From positions 1-64,000 of the forward strand of contig CAZVPI010000006.1 of the NCBI GenBank assembly GCA_964628035.1: a stretch of 64,000 bases of DNA, read 5' to 3'. Positions within the stretch are counted from its first letter, which is position 1. Each line of letters begins with the position of its first letter. Origin of the DNA: UBA2199 sp964628035 (GTDB taxonomy: Bacteria; Acidobacteriota; Aminicenantia; UBA2199). The translations under genes were made by a program, and so were the position numbers. Shown here one piece after another: positions 8,874 through 16,204 of the stretch. A model generated the notes under the pieces. That model made no database searches and was not told the DNA's origin. It was given only the letters and a program-made list of their open reading frames with translations.

Positions 8874-11327
8874 ATGAATTACGTCCCCCTGCGTGTCTAT
8901 TCCGTCTTTTCCCAAGGCGAAGGCGTCGTCGATCCCGCCGCCCTGGGCGATATCATGCAAAAAGCAAAGGTCCCCTATCTCCCAATATGCGACCCCATGT
9001 CGCTGATCGGCTGGGAAAAAACAAAGCAAGAGGCGGACAAGAGGGGGCTGAAGCCCTTGCTGGGCGCCGAGATCAGGCTGCCGGAGAAGGGGAGCCTGCT
9101 GCTGTACCCGGCCTCGGCCGCGGGCTGCCGCTCCCTGGTCTCGTGCCTGAACCGCCGCGCCCTGCCGCCGCGCCTGGAGGGGGTGCGGGCGGTGCTGGCG
9201 CCAACGCGCGCCGACGAGGAACTGGTGCGCCGGCTGCAGGACAAGGTCGGCCGCGACAACCTCTACCTGGCGCTGGAATGGGGGAGCGGCGCCTGGCTGC
9301 GCGGCCTGGCGGCAGCCGCCGGCGCCCCGCTGGCCTGGGCGCAGGCCCTGCGCTGGACCGGCGACGCGCGGAAATACGCCGTGGCCCGCGCCGTCTTCCG
9401 CCATCAGCCCCTTCCCGAGGCCTTCCGCGCGGACGTGACCCTTGACGGCCTGATCCCGGCCGCCAGCATCGCCCGCCGCTTCGGCGAGACCGGGCGGGGC
9501 GCCATGGCCAACACCCTGCGCCTGGCCGAGGGGGCCGCCTACGCCTTCGACGCCCTCGACGAGCTCTTCCCCGGCGAGGGCGGCGAGCTGGAGCGGCGGG
9601 TGCGGCGCCGGCTCGACGCCCGCGGCGCCAACGGCGCCGAGCGCGAGCGGGCGCTGCGCGAGCTGCGCGTGATCGCCGTTGCCGGCGCCTCGGGCTGCTT
9701 TCTCGTGGCCGCCGAGATCGCCGCCTTCTGCCGCCGCCGGCGCATCTATTTCAGCCTGCGCGGCTCGGGCGGCGCCTCCTACGTCCTCTACCTGCTGGGC
9801 CTGACGCCGGTCGACCCGCTGAAGCACGGCCTGTTGTTCGAGCGCTTTCTCAACAGCCGCCGCGACGACCTGCCCGACATCGACGTCGACATCGACTCCT
9901 CGCGGCGCCCCGAGCTCTTCCAGTGGCTGTTCGAGCGCTGGCGCGGCCGGGCGGCCTTCCTCTCCAGCCACAAGTTCTTCGGCGCCCGCTCGGCCCTCTA
10001 CGAGACGGCCCGCGCCTTCGGCTACAACCCCGACGAGGCCCACGCCCTGGGCCGGTCGCTGCCCCTGTTCGCCGAGCCGCGGGAGCTGGCCGCGGCCGGA
10101 AGGGGCGCCGCCGCGCCGGTGTACGAGGCGGCGGCCCGGCTCGACGGCGTGTTCCGCGAGCTGTCGCTGCACGTGGGCGGGGTGGTGTTTGCGGCCAACG
10201 AGGTCGCGGGCGTCCTGCCGCTCACCCGCTCGCCCGACGGCTTTCCGCAGCTGGTCTGGGACAAGGACACGATCGAGCGCCTGCGCATCTTCAAGCTCGA
10301 CCTGCTGGCGGTGCGCGGCTTCGAGGTCATCTCCTCCCTTGGGACAAGCGGCGGTCGGGACGCGATTGACGCCGCTGGCGGATCCGCAGGATCGCCGTCC
10401 CCTTGTGGGACCGACGCCGCCACCTGGCGCAACATCCAGGAGGCGCGCACCAAGGGCTGCTTCCAGCTGGAGAGCCCGCTGGCCCGCGAGAACCTGCGCC
10501 GCGGCCGGCCGTCGACGCTGGAGGAGCTGGCCATCGCCGTGGCCATCATCCGCCCCGGGCCGGCCAAGTCGGGGATGAAGGCGGCGTACCTGGAAAAGCG
10601 CCCCCCCGTCCATCCGCTGCTGGGGCGGCTTTTCCCGGGCAGCCGCGGCGCCCTGATCTTCGAGGAGCAGATCTCGGTGCTGCTGCACCACGTCTGCGGC
10701 TGGGACCTGGAGCAGGCCGAGCAGGCGCGCCGCCAGCTGAAGAAGCGCCGCGGCGAGACGCTGCGCGGCGACTTTTTCGCCTGCGGCGCGGCCAACGGCT
10801 GGAGCGCCGCCGAGTTGGAGCTGTTCTGGAAGCTGGCCGTGGATTTCTCGCTCTACGCCTTCTGCCAGGCCCACAGCCAGGCCTACGCCCACGCCGCCTT
10901 CCTCTCGGCCTGGCTCAAGACGCACCGGCCGCTGGAGTTCTTCTGCCGCCTGCTGAACGCCGGCGGCGGCTACTACCCGCTGCCCGACTACATCGAGGAG
11001 GCCAAGGAGTGGGGGCTGGCCGTCCTGCCTCCCGACGTCAACCGCAGCGGCCCGGTCTTCACGGCCGAGGCGGGGGCGGTCCGCTGCGGCCTGACGGCGG
11101 TCAAGGGGATCGGCGCGGCGCTGGCCGCGCGCCTGGTCGAGAACCGCGGGCCGGGCTACGCCTCGCTGGAGGATCTGTTGCTGCGCACCCGCCTCAGCGA
11201 GCGCGACCTGGCGGCGCTGCTGGCCGTCTCGGCCCTGCGCGGCCTGGGCCGCGACGGCTTCGGGGCGGAGGAGAAGCGCAGGAACTGGCGGAAATACCTG
11301 GGCTTTTTGCCCAGCGAAGCGCAGTGA
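8874..11327 (+). CDS. Compact C-family (DnaE-type) error-prone polymerase, SOS cassette
   Basis: An 817-residue DNA polymerase III alpha-like protein, much shorter than DnaE1 (about 1160) or DnaE2/ImuC (about 1050). It starts with a PHP-like domain (YVPLRVYSVFSQGEG) lacking the HxH metal motif, so no proofreading is expected. Palm residues are intact: Asp335 and Asp337 in PDIDVDID and Asp476 in KLDLLAVRG. Helix-hairpin-helix (LTAVKGIGAALAARL) is near the C-terminus; the OB-fold and tau-binding tail are missing. Residues about 488-513 are a Gly/Ser/Asp-rich insertion encoded by palindromic DNA (10341-10415). There is no Shine-Dalgarno: the heptad array reaches to 3 bp before the ATG. Position after lexA-dinB points to a translesion role. 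Confidence 0.87.
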   Translation: MNYVPLRVYSVFSQGEGVVDPAALGDIMQKAKVPYLPICDPMSLIGWEKTKQEADKRGLKPLLGAEIRLPEKGSLLLYPASAAGCRSLVSCLNRRALPPRLEGVRAVLAPTRADEELVRRLQDKVGRDNLYLALEWGSGAWLRGLAAAAGAPLAWAQALRWTGDARKYAVARAVFRHQPLPEAFRADVTLDGLIPAASIARRFGETGRGAMANTLRLAEGAAYAFDALDELFPGEGGELERRVRRRLDARGANGAERERALRELRVIAVAGASGCFLVAAEIAAFCRRRRIYFSLRGSGGASYVLYLLGLTPVDPLKHGLLFERFLNSRRDDLPDIDVDIDSSRRPELFQWLFERWRGRAAFLSSHKFFGARSALYETARAFGYNPDEAHALGRSLPLFAEPRELAAAGRGAAAPVYEAAARLDGVFRELSLHVGGVVFAANEVAGVLPLTRSPDGFPQLVWDKDTIERLRIFKLDLLAVRGFEVISSLGTSGGRDAIDAAGGSAGSPSPCGTDAATWRNIQEARTKGCFQLESPLARENLRRGRPSTLEELAIAVAIIRPGPAKSGMKAAYLEKRPPVHPLLGRLFPGSRGALIFEEQISVLLHHVCGWDLEQAEQARRQLKKRRGETLRGDFFACGAANGWSAAELELFWKLAVDFSLYAFCQAHSQAYAHAAFLSAWLKTHRPLEFFCRLLNAGGGYYPLPDYIEEAKEWGLAVLPPDVNRSGPVFTAEAGAVRCGLTAVKGIGAALAARLVENRGPGYASLEDLLLRTRLSERDLAALLAVSALRGLGRDGFGAEEKRRNWRKYLGFLPSEAQ
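10341..10415 (+). repeat. In-frame palindromic insertion inside the polymerase gene
   Basis: Three hairpins follow one another: AGCGGCG/CGCCGCT (10347-10353 with 10370-10376), GGCGGATCC/GGATCGCC (10377-10385 with 10389-10396, one bulge) and GTCCC/GGGAC (10397-10401 with 10407-10411). The segment codes for about 25 low-complexity residues between two conserved blocks (KLDLLAVRGFEVI and ATWRNIQEARTKGCFQLE), and the reading frame is kept. Confidence 0.65.
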
Positions 11328-11687
11328 CAAGTGACGAGTGACGAGGAGCGGCCATGGTAAAAAGAAATTCCAAACCTCAAGCACCAAATCACAGACAAGC
11401 GTCAAATTCCAATTGCCAAATGACCCAAACCAAGGCATTCCGAAAGGCAAAAGGAAGAAGGTAAAAGGTAAAAGTGAGGAAAACGGGCATTTGTTCCGCC
11501 TTGCTGTTCTGATCACCAATCATGGATTGCCAATCACCGGGACATGCTCGCTCTTGTTTTTTTCTCATCACGCTTGCTCACGACCATCACTGCCACCCAT
11601 AGTTCGTTGCGCTTGCTGCTGACCCTGACGCTCCAATTTGCCTCTTTTCCGGCCTTACGCCGTACGCCGTATGCCGTACGCCGAGTG
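11324..11687. repeat. Intergenic heptad island (GTGACGA and CGGCGTA types)
   Basis: The left array (11324-11347, GTGACAA/GTGACGA) begins in the stop codon of the polymerase gene. The right array (11652-11687) is of CGGCGTA type. Between them are AAGCACC/AAATTCC-like heptads (about 11365-11430) and GGTAAAA heptads (about 11450-11480), plus direct repeats of ATCACCAATCA type near 11512-11540. No gene is recognised in this 435-bp gap. Confidence 0.75.
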
Positions 11688-11704
11688 GTCTTACGAGTGA
11701 ATGA

Positions 11705-11734
11705 TTGACTTTCGCCGGCGGCGCACACTATAAT
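11705..11734 (+). promoter_or_regulatory. Promoter of the glutaredoxin operon
   Basis: -35 TTGACT (11705-11710), 18-bp spacer, -10 TATAAT (11729-11734, consensus). The ATG at 11733 lies within the -10 box, so translation must begin at the GTG at 11763. Confidence 0.85.
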
Positions 11735-11762
11735 GTCGCCACGAAAAGCGGAGGTGGCGCCG

Positions 11763-12047
11763 GTGATACCCTTCACGCATGTCGACGGCGAGGATTGCGG
11801 AAAGGTCGTGTTCTACGGGCTGAGCACCTGCGCCTGGTGCCGCAGGACGAGGCAGCTGCTGGACAAGCTGGGCGTGGCCTACGACTACGTCTACGTCGAC
11901 CTGCTCGAAGGCGGCAGTCAGGAGCAGGCCATGGAGCAGGTGCGGCGCTGGAACCCCAACGAGTCGTTCCCCACCCTGGTTTTCAACGACTCCGCCTGCG
12001 TCCTGGGCTTCGACGAGGCGAAGATCCGCCAGGCGCTGGGAAAATGA
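11763..12047 (+). CDS. Glutaredoxin-like thiol oxidoreductase
   Basis: A 94-residue cytosolic thioredoxin-fold protein with a CxxC active site (STCAWCRRTRQLLDKLGV) and the cis-proline region ESFPTLVFND. GTG 11763 is chosen because GGAGGTGG lies at 11750-11757 and because the upstream ATG sits in the -10 box. The product would reduce disulfides or glutathionylated proteins. Its TGA overlaps the ATG of the downstream ferredoxin-thioredoxin reductase subunit (ATGA), so the two are translationally coupled, and this glutaredoxin is the likely electron acceptor of that reductase. Confidence 0.88.
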   Translation: MIPFTHVDGEDCGKVVFYGLSTCAWCRRTRQLLDKLGVAYDYVYVDLLEGGSQEQAMEQVRRWNPNESFPTLVFNDSACVLGFDEAKIRQALGK

Positions 12048-12559
12048 GCGCCGCGACCGGGATCTCCGACGCCGCCGTCGACGCCCTGCTGGACAGGCTG
12101 GCGCGCGAGGCCGAGGGCGCGGGCTACCACCTCAACCCCGACCGCGAGTTCACCCGCGAGCTGGTGCGCAGCCTGCTGGTCAACGAGCAGCGCTACGGCT
12201 ACTGGGCCTGCCCCTGCCGCCTGGCCGCCGGCGACAAGGCCGAGGACCTGGACGTCATCTGCCCCTGCGACTACCGCGACGCCGACCTGAACGAGTTCGG
12301 CGCCTGCTACTGCGCCCTCTACGTTTCGCAGGAGGTCCTGGAGGGGAAAAAGCAAGTCGCCTCCATCCCCGAGCGCCGGCCGCCGGCAAGCGAGCGCCGC
12401 GCCGCCAAGGCCGACGCGGTCGCCCACGCCGTCGCCGGCAGGCTGGCGCAGCCGGTCTGGCGCTGCAAGGTCTGCGGCTACCTGTGCGCCCGCCAGGAGC
12501 CGCCGGGCGTATGCCCCATCTGCAAAGCGAAGAAAGACAGGTTCGAACGATTTATATAA
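12044..12559 (+). CDS. Ferredoxin-thioredoxin reductase catalytic subunit fused to a rubredoxin-like domain
   Basis: A 171-residue fusion. Residues 1-95 match the catalytic beta subunit of ferredoxin:thioredoxin reductase: WACPCRLA, VICPCDYRD and FGACYCALY give the six Cys needed for the [4Fe-4S] cluster and the adjacent redox disulfide. After a helical linker the C-terminus is a rubredoxin-type iron site (WRCKVCGYLCARQEPPGVCP followed by IC). The rubredoxin could pass electrons to the FTR cluster, replacing plant-type ferredoxin. Coupling with the glutaredoxin suggests a two-gene disulfide-reducing system. It ends 2 bp before a heptad array. Confidence 0.9.
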   Translation: MSAATGISDAAVDALLDRLAREAEGAGYHLNPDREFTRELVRSLLVNEQRYGYWACPCRLAAGDKAEDLDVICPCDYRDADLNEFGACYCALYVSQEVLEGKKQVASIPERRPPASERRAAKADAVAHAVAGRLAQPVWRCKVCGYLCARQEPPGVCPICKAKKDRFERFI

Positions 12560-12561
12560 AA

Positions 12562-12841
12562 CTCGGCGCAGGGCGTAAGGTGTAAGGCGCAAGGCAAGAG
12601 AAAAATATCCTTGTTTGCTGCAGACGTCAAGAGTAGGCAATCATAAAAGCGGATTTCCGATTCACAAACGCCATGTAGCAAATGATCCAAATGAGGAGAA
12701 CAAACTGCAATAGGCTTTTGTTTGGGTCACAACGTCCCCGCCAGGGGATTGAAATTTGGAACCAGGAATTAGTTTGAAATTTGGTGCTAGGAGCTTGGTG
12801 CTTTTCTTACCTTACGCCTCACGCCCTGCGCCGTACGCCAA
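12562..12841. repeat. Intergenic heptad island (CGGCGTA type)
   Basis: Left array 12562-12598 (CTCGGCG, CAGGGCG, TAAGGTG, TAAGGCG) and inverted right array 12808-12841. AATTTGG/GGTGCTT-type heptads lie at about 12748-12802. It separates two convergent genes; no terminator hairpin or ORF stands out. Confidence 0.75.
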
Positions 12842-12855
12842 GTTCCTATAGTTCC

Positions 12856-14319
12856 TTACCAAGGGCGAAAATCCCTGGCCAAATCGGGCAGCTGCGGCTT
12901 CCAGCTGCGGTGGTGGAACTCGGCGGTGCGCGCGTCGAAGACGTAATCCTCCTGCCAGCGCTCGTAGTTGTCCAGCACCTCGTGGACGGCGGCGGCGATG
13001 GCCTCCACCTCCTCCTCGGTCAGCACCGGGTGCAGCGAGATGCGCACCCAGCCCGGCTTCTCCGAGAGGTCGCCGTGGTCGATCCTCTCGGTGATGTGCC
13101 GCGACTGCTCGCGCTTGACGCGGAGCAGGATGTGGCCGTAGGTGCCGGCGCAGGAGCAGCCGCCGCGGGTCTGGACCCCGAAGCGGTCGTTGAGCAGGCG
13201 CACGATCAGGTTGTGGTGCCGGTGCAGGGAGTAGAAGGAGACGATGCCCAGGCGGTTCATTTGCCCGGGCTCGAGGACCTGCACCCCGGGGTGCCCGGCC
13301 AGGCGCCTGAGCAGCAGCTCCTTCAGCTTCTCCTCGCGCTCCAGTATGGCCGCCACGCCCATGTTGTCCTTCAGCTGGATGGCCAGGGCGGCGCGGATCG
13401 CCTGCAGGAAGCCGGGGGTGCCGCCGTCCTCGCGCACCTCGATGTCGTCGTAATAGCGCTGCTCGCCCCAGGGGTTGGTCCACAGGACGGTGCCGCCGCC
13501 CGGGTGGTCGGGGACGCGGTTGCGGTACAGCTCCTTGCTCAGCAGCATGACCCCCGAGGCCCCGGGCCCGCCCAGGAACTTGTGCGGCGAGAAGAAGACG
13601 GCGTCCAGGCGCTGGGCCGGGTCGGGGGGATGCATGTCGATGGCCACGTAGGGGGCCGAGGCGGCGAAGTCGACGAAGCAATAGCCGCCGTGGCGGTGCA
13701 TGAGGGCCGACATCTCGCGGTAGGGGGTGACGATGCCGGTGACGTTGGAGCAGGCCGTGAAGGAGCCGATCTTCAGGTCGCGGTCGGCGTGCTTCTTCAG
13801 GATGCGCTCCAGGTGGTCCAGGTCGGGAAGGCCGTCGGCCCTGCGGCGGACGATCTCGACATGGCAGTAGCACTCGTTCCAGGTCGTGTGGTTGGAGTGG
13901 TGCTCCATGTGGCTGATGACCACCAAGGGCTTGCGCCGGCTGCGGCCGGGGAGCTTGCCGCAGTATTGCTCGGGGATACGCAGCCCCAGCAGGCGCTGCA
14001 GCTTGTTGATGACCGCGGTCATGCCGAAGCCGGAGAAGAAGAGGGCGTCCCCGTCGTTGGCGTGCACGTGGCGCTTGATGACCTGCTGCGCCTGGTGGTA
14101 GGCGGCGGTCGTGCGCGTCCCGGTCACGGTGGTCTCGGTGTGGGTGTTGCCCACGAAGGGCCCGATGCGCTCGGCCATGTACTCCTCGATGGGGCGGTAA
14201 AGCCGGCCGCTGGCCGTCCAGTCGGCGTAGAGGACGCGCTTTTCGCCGTACGGCGTGGCGAACGGCTGGTCGATGCCGATCACCTGGCTGCGATAGGGGC
14301 TGAAATCCTTCACGGGCAC
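12856..14319 (-). CDS. Class V aminotransferase / cysteine desulfurase-like PLP enzyme
   Basis: A 487-residue cytosolic PLP enzyme of the SufS/CsdA-isopenicillin-epimerase group. The PLP lysine is Lys247 in FFSPHKFLGG, with Asp217 in FVDFAASAP contacting the ring. A Cys-rich loop GGCSCAGTYGH (Cys388/Cys390) occupies the position of the catalytic cysteine of desulfurases, so sulfur transfer is possible. A histidine-rich stretch (SHMEHHSNHTTWNEC) lies around residue 137. The C-terminus is longer than in SufS. No suf genes are adjacent. The GTG at 14319 is used here; a second GTG two codons on has better spacing to GAGAGG. The divergent neighbour is the PilB-like ATPase. Confidence 0.85.
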   Translation of the reverse strand: MPVKDFSPYRSQVIGIDQPFATPYGEKRVLYADWTASGRLYRPIEEYMAERIGPFVGNTHTETTVTGTRTTAAYHQAQQVIKRHVHANDGDALFFSGFGMTAVINKLQRLLGLRIPEQYCGKLPGRSRRKPLVVISHMEHHSNHTTWNECYCHVEIVRRRADGLPDLDHLERILKKHADRDLKIGSFTACSNVTGIVTPYREMSALMHRHGGYCFVDFAASAPYVAIDMHPPDPAQRLDAVFFSPHKFLGGPGASGVMLLSKELYRNRVPDHPGGGTVLWTNPWGEQRYYDDIEVREDGGTPGFLQAIRAALAIQLKDNMGVAAILEREEKLKELLLRRLAGHPGVQVLEPGQMNRLGIVSFYSLHRHHNLIVRLLNDRFGVQTRGGCSCAGTYGHILLRVKREQSRHITERIDHGDLSEKPGWVRISLHPVLTEEEVEAIAAAVHEVLDNYERWQEDYVFDARTAEFHHRSWKPQLPDLARDFRPW

Positions 14320-14341
14320 CTCTCAGTCCGATTGGTTCCGT

Positions 14342-14370
14342 ATTGTAGGCGATTGGCCGCCGGCCGTCAA
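14342..14370 (-). promoter_or_regulatory. Promoter of the class V aminotransferase
   Basis: Minus strand: -35 TTGACG (14370-14365), 17-bp spacer, -10 TACAAT (14347-14342). Confidence 0.75.
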
Positions 14371-14385
14371 GGGCGAACCCCGGAC

Positions 14386-14415
14386 TTGCCCGGGCGGGCG
14401 CCCCGGCGCTATAAT
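14386..14415 (+). promoter_or_regulatory. Promoter of the PilB-like ATPase gene
   Basis: -35 TTGCCC (14386-14391), 18-bp spacer, -10 TATAAT (14410-14415). It is divergent from the aminotransferase promoter, with the two -35 boxes about 15 bp apart. Confidence 0.7.
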
Positions 14416-14440
14416 CGCCCAGGGTGCGAGAATCGATCCC

Positions 14441-15958
14441 ATGATGCTGCGAACCGAATTCCTGGCCGTGGCCGCCGCCGTCATGCTGGCTTTCATGATG
14501 CGCCTGGCCCGCTGGCTGGACCGGCGCGAGGAAAAAAAGCGCAGGGAAAGCCTGGCCCTTTCCCGTAGGATGGTCCGCGCCGCCGCCGGGGAGGATCACA
14601 ACCCGGGCGGGCCGCTGACCGAGGGGCAGGCAACGAGGATGTTCGAGGACGCCCTGCAGGCCGCCATCCGCCAGAAGGCCGACGAAATCCTCATCGACAG
14701 CCTCGCCGGCAGGCCGCAGGTCAGGCTGCGGGTGGAAGGCGCCTACCAGGAGCTCATGGGCCTGAGCGACGGGGTGTCGTTCGCCAGGCTGGCCGCCGTT
14801 GCCCGCGCCGCCGCCGGGCTGGGGCCGCTGCCCGTTCCGGCGACGGTCGAAAGGGGCTCGTTTTCGCGTCTCTACCGCAAACCCCATCTCAGGACCTGGG
14901 AATGGCGGCATGATGAGGACGGCGGGAACGTGTTCTCCTATTATGAGCGATCGCGCCGGGGCCGCGCCATGCGCTTCGGCCTGGAATCCTATCCGGCGCC
15001 CGGCGGCGGGGCGCTGCGCATCACCCTGAGGCCTGAGGTCGCTCCCGAGGGCACCCGTTTCGACCTGGGCTTTTGCAGGGAGGCCGAGCAGAAATTCATC
15101 CGCGCCGCCCGCTCGCGCTCGGGGATCGTGCTGCTGACCGGACCCTGCAACTCGGGCAAGTCGACCGCCACCTACCATCTCCTTTCCCTCCTGCGCGACG
15201 AGGGGCGCAAGATCATCACCGTGGAGTGGCCGGCGGAATGGAGGCTGAGGGGGGTGGAGCAGCACGACCTCGGCGACGGCCCCGGAGCCTACGACCGGGT
15301 CGGTTCCTGCCTGCGGGAGGCTGTCGGCGACCGGCCCGACGTGCTGCTGCTGCAGAACATCGACTGGGTCTATGACCGGGACGCGCAGGCCGCGATCGAC
15401 TTCGCCGCTGCCGGCGGCCTGCTGGTGACGGCCGTCCATTCCCCGGGCTGCGTCGCGGGGCTGCGCAACCTGTTCCGGCGCCACTTTCTCGGCCAGAGGA
15501 AGGACCTCGCCCAACTGCTGCGGGTCGTGGTCTCGCCGCGGCGGCTGTTCATGGTCTGCTCGCACTGCGCCGAGGAGTACCCCGTGCCTGCGAAGGTGCT
15601 CGTTGAATCGGGCATGAGCGACCCGCCGACCGGCGCGAATGGAAAAGTGGCGACCTGGCGCGGGTGCGGCTGCCAGTTGTGCGCGTATTCGGGCGGACTG
15701 GGCTCGACCGCCGTCTACGAGGTTCTGGACCTGCAGGGGGAGATGAGGCGCTTCCTCGACAACGCCAACGAATGGGATTGGGGCCAGCTGGAGTACCTGG
15801 AACGGCAGGCCTGGCAGCGGGGCATGCGCACGCAGCGCGAACTGGCGCTGGAGCGGGTCGTGGCCGGCGACATCGACCTGAAGCAGGCGCTGCTGAATAC
15901 GGTCAAGCCCGGGTGGCTGGTGAAGGCCCAGGCAGCCAGGAAGAAAGAAAATGGGTAG
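14441..15958 (+). CDS. Divergent membrane-anchored PilB/GspE-type ATPase
   Basis: A 505-residue secretion-type ATPase. The first 22 residues form a membrane helix (FLAVAAAVMLAFMMRLARWL), unusual for cytosolic PilB/PilT. An N2-like domain is followed by the Walker A GPCNSGKS (residues 234-241), a Walker B-like PDVLLLQNI, a His-box-like TAVHSPGC, and a tetra-Cys zinc site (Cys373, Cys376 and Cys409/411/414). The Asp box is degenerate and the usual GEIRD motif is absent, so pilus-motor activity is uncertain. No pilin, PilC or secretin gene is nearby. A repeat-filled gap follows. Confidence 0.75.
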   Translation: MMLRTEFLAVAAAVMLAFMMRLARWLDRREEKKRRESLALSRRMVRAAAGEDHNPGGPLTEGQATRMFEDALQAAIRQKADEILIDSLAGRPQVRLRVEGAYQELMGLSDGVSFARLAAVARAAAGLGPLPVPATVERGSFSRLYRKPHLRTWEWRHDEDGGNVFSYYERSRRGRAMRFGLESYPAPGGGALRITLRPEVAPEGTRFDLGFCREAEQKFIRAARSRSGIVLLTGPCNSGKSTATYHLLSLLRDEGRKIITVEWPAEWRLRGVEQHDLGDGPGAYDRVGSCLREAVGDRPDVLLLQNIDWVYDRDAQAAIDFAAAGGLLVTAVHSPGCVAGLRNLFRRHFLGQRKDLAQLLRVVVSPRRLFMVCSHCAEEYPVPAKVLVESGMSDPPTGANGKVATWRGCGCQLCAYSGGLGSTAVYEVLDLQGEMRRFLDNANEWDWGQLEYLERQAWQRGMRTQRELALERVVAGDIDLKQALLNTVKPGWLVKAQAARKKENG

Positions 15959-15974
15959 AGGGTGCTAATTTTGG

Positions 15975-16204
15975 CAAACCAAAGCACCACATTCCAATCC
16001 CCTTGGCGAAGACGTTGTGACCAAAACAAAGCAAAGACGTGATCGTGGTAGTGGCGAGCAAGTGTCTTTGCCTTCACTGAAACCTTTTACCTTTCAAGGG
16101 CCCTGTTTGAAGTCATTTGGACATTAACATTTGGTGCTTGAAATATGGGATTGTAACCCCACTAATGCCTTCTCTTGCCGTCTGCCGTCTACCGTACACC
16201 GAGC
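15975..16204. repeat. Intergenic repeat island, enters the DUF885 coding region
   Basis: It contains AAGCACC/ACATTCC heptads (about 15978-15999), GTGATCGTGGTAGTGG hexads (16038-16053), CCTTTTACCTTT heptads (about 16083-16096), ATTTGGTGCTTG heptads (about 16128-16142) and a terminal array of CGTCTGC/CGTCTAC/CGTACAC units (16174-16204). The terminal array runs about 13 bp past the stop codon into the DUF885 gene and supplies that stop codon. The part 16035-16112 resembles 38890-38985. Confidence 0.7.

Noticed and set aside
8802..11519. A 905-codon open frame on the minus strand opposite the DnaE-type polymerase gene
   Set aside because: It is the GC-bias shadow of the real gene: low-complexity Gly/Ala/Gln/Arg sequence without domains.
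11733..11762. ATG 11733 as the start of the glutaredoxin gene
   Set aside because: It lies inside a consensus -10 box (11729-11734); the GTG at 11763 has GGAGGTGG at the right distance.
12781..14568. Long plus-strand frame opposite the class V aminotransferase
   Set aside because: Antisense shadow; the minus-strand product has complete PLP motifs and its own promoter.
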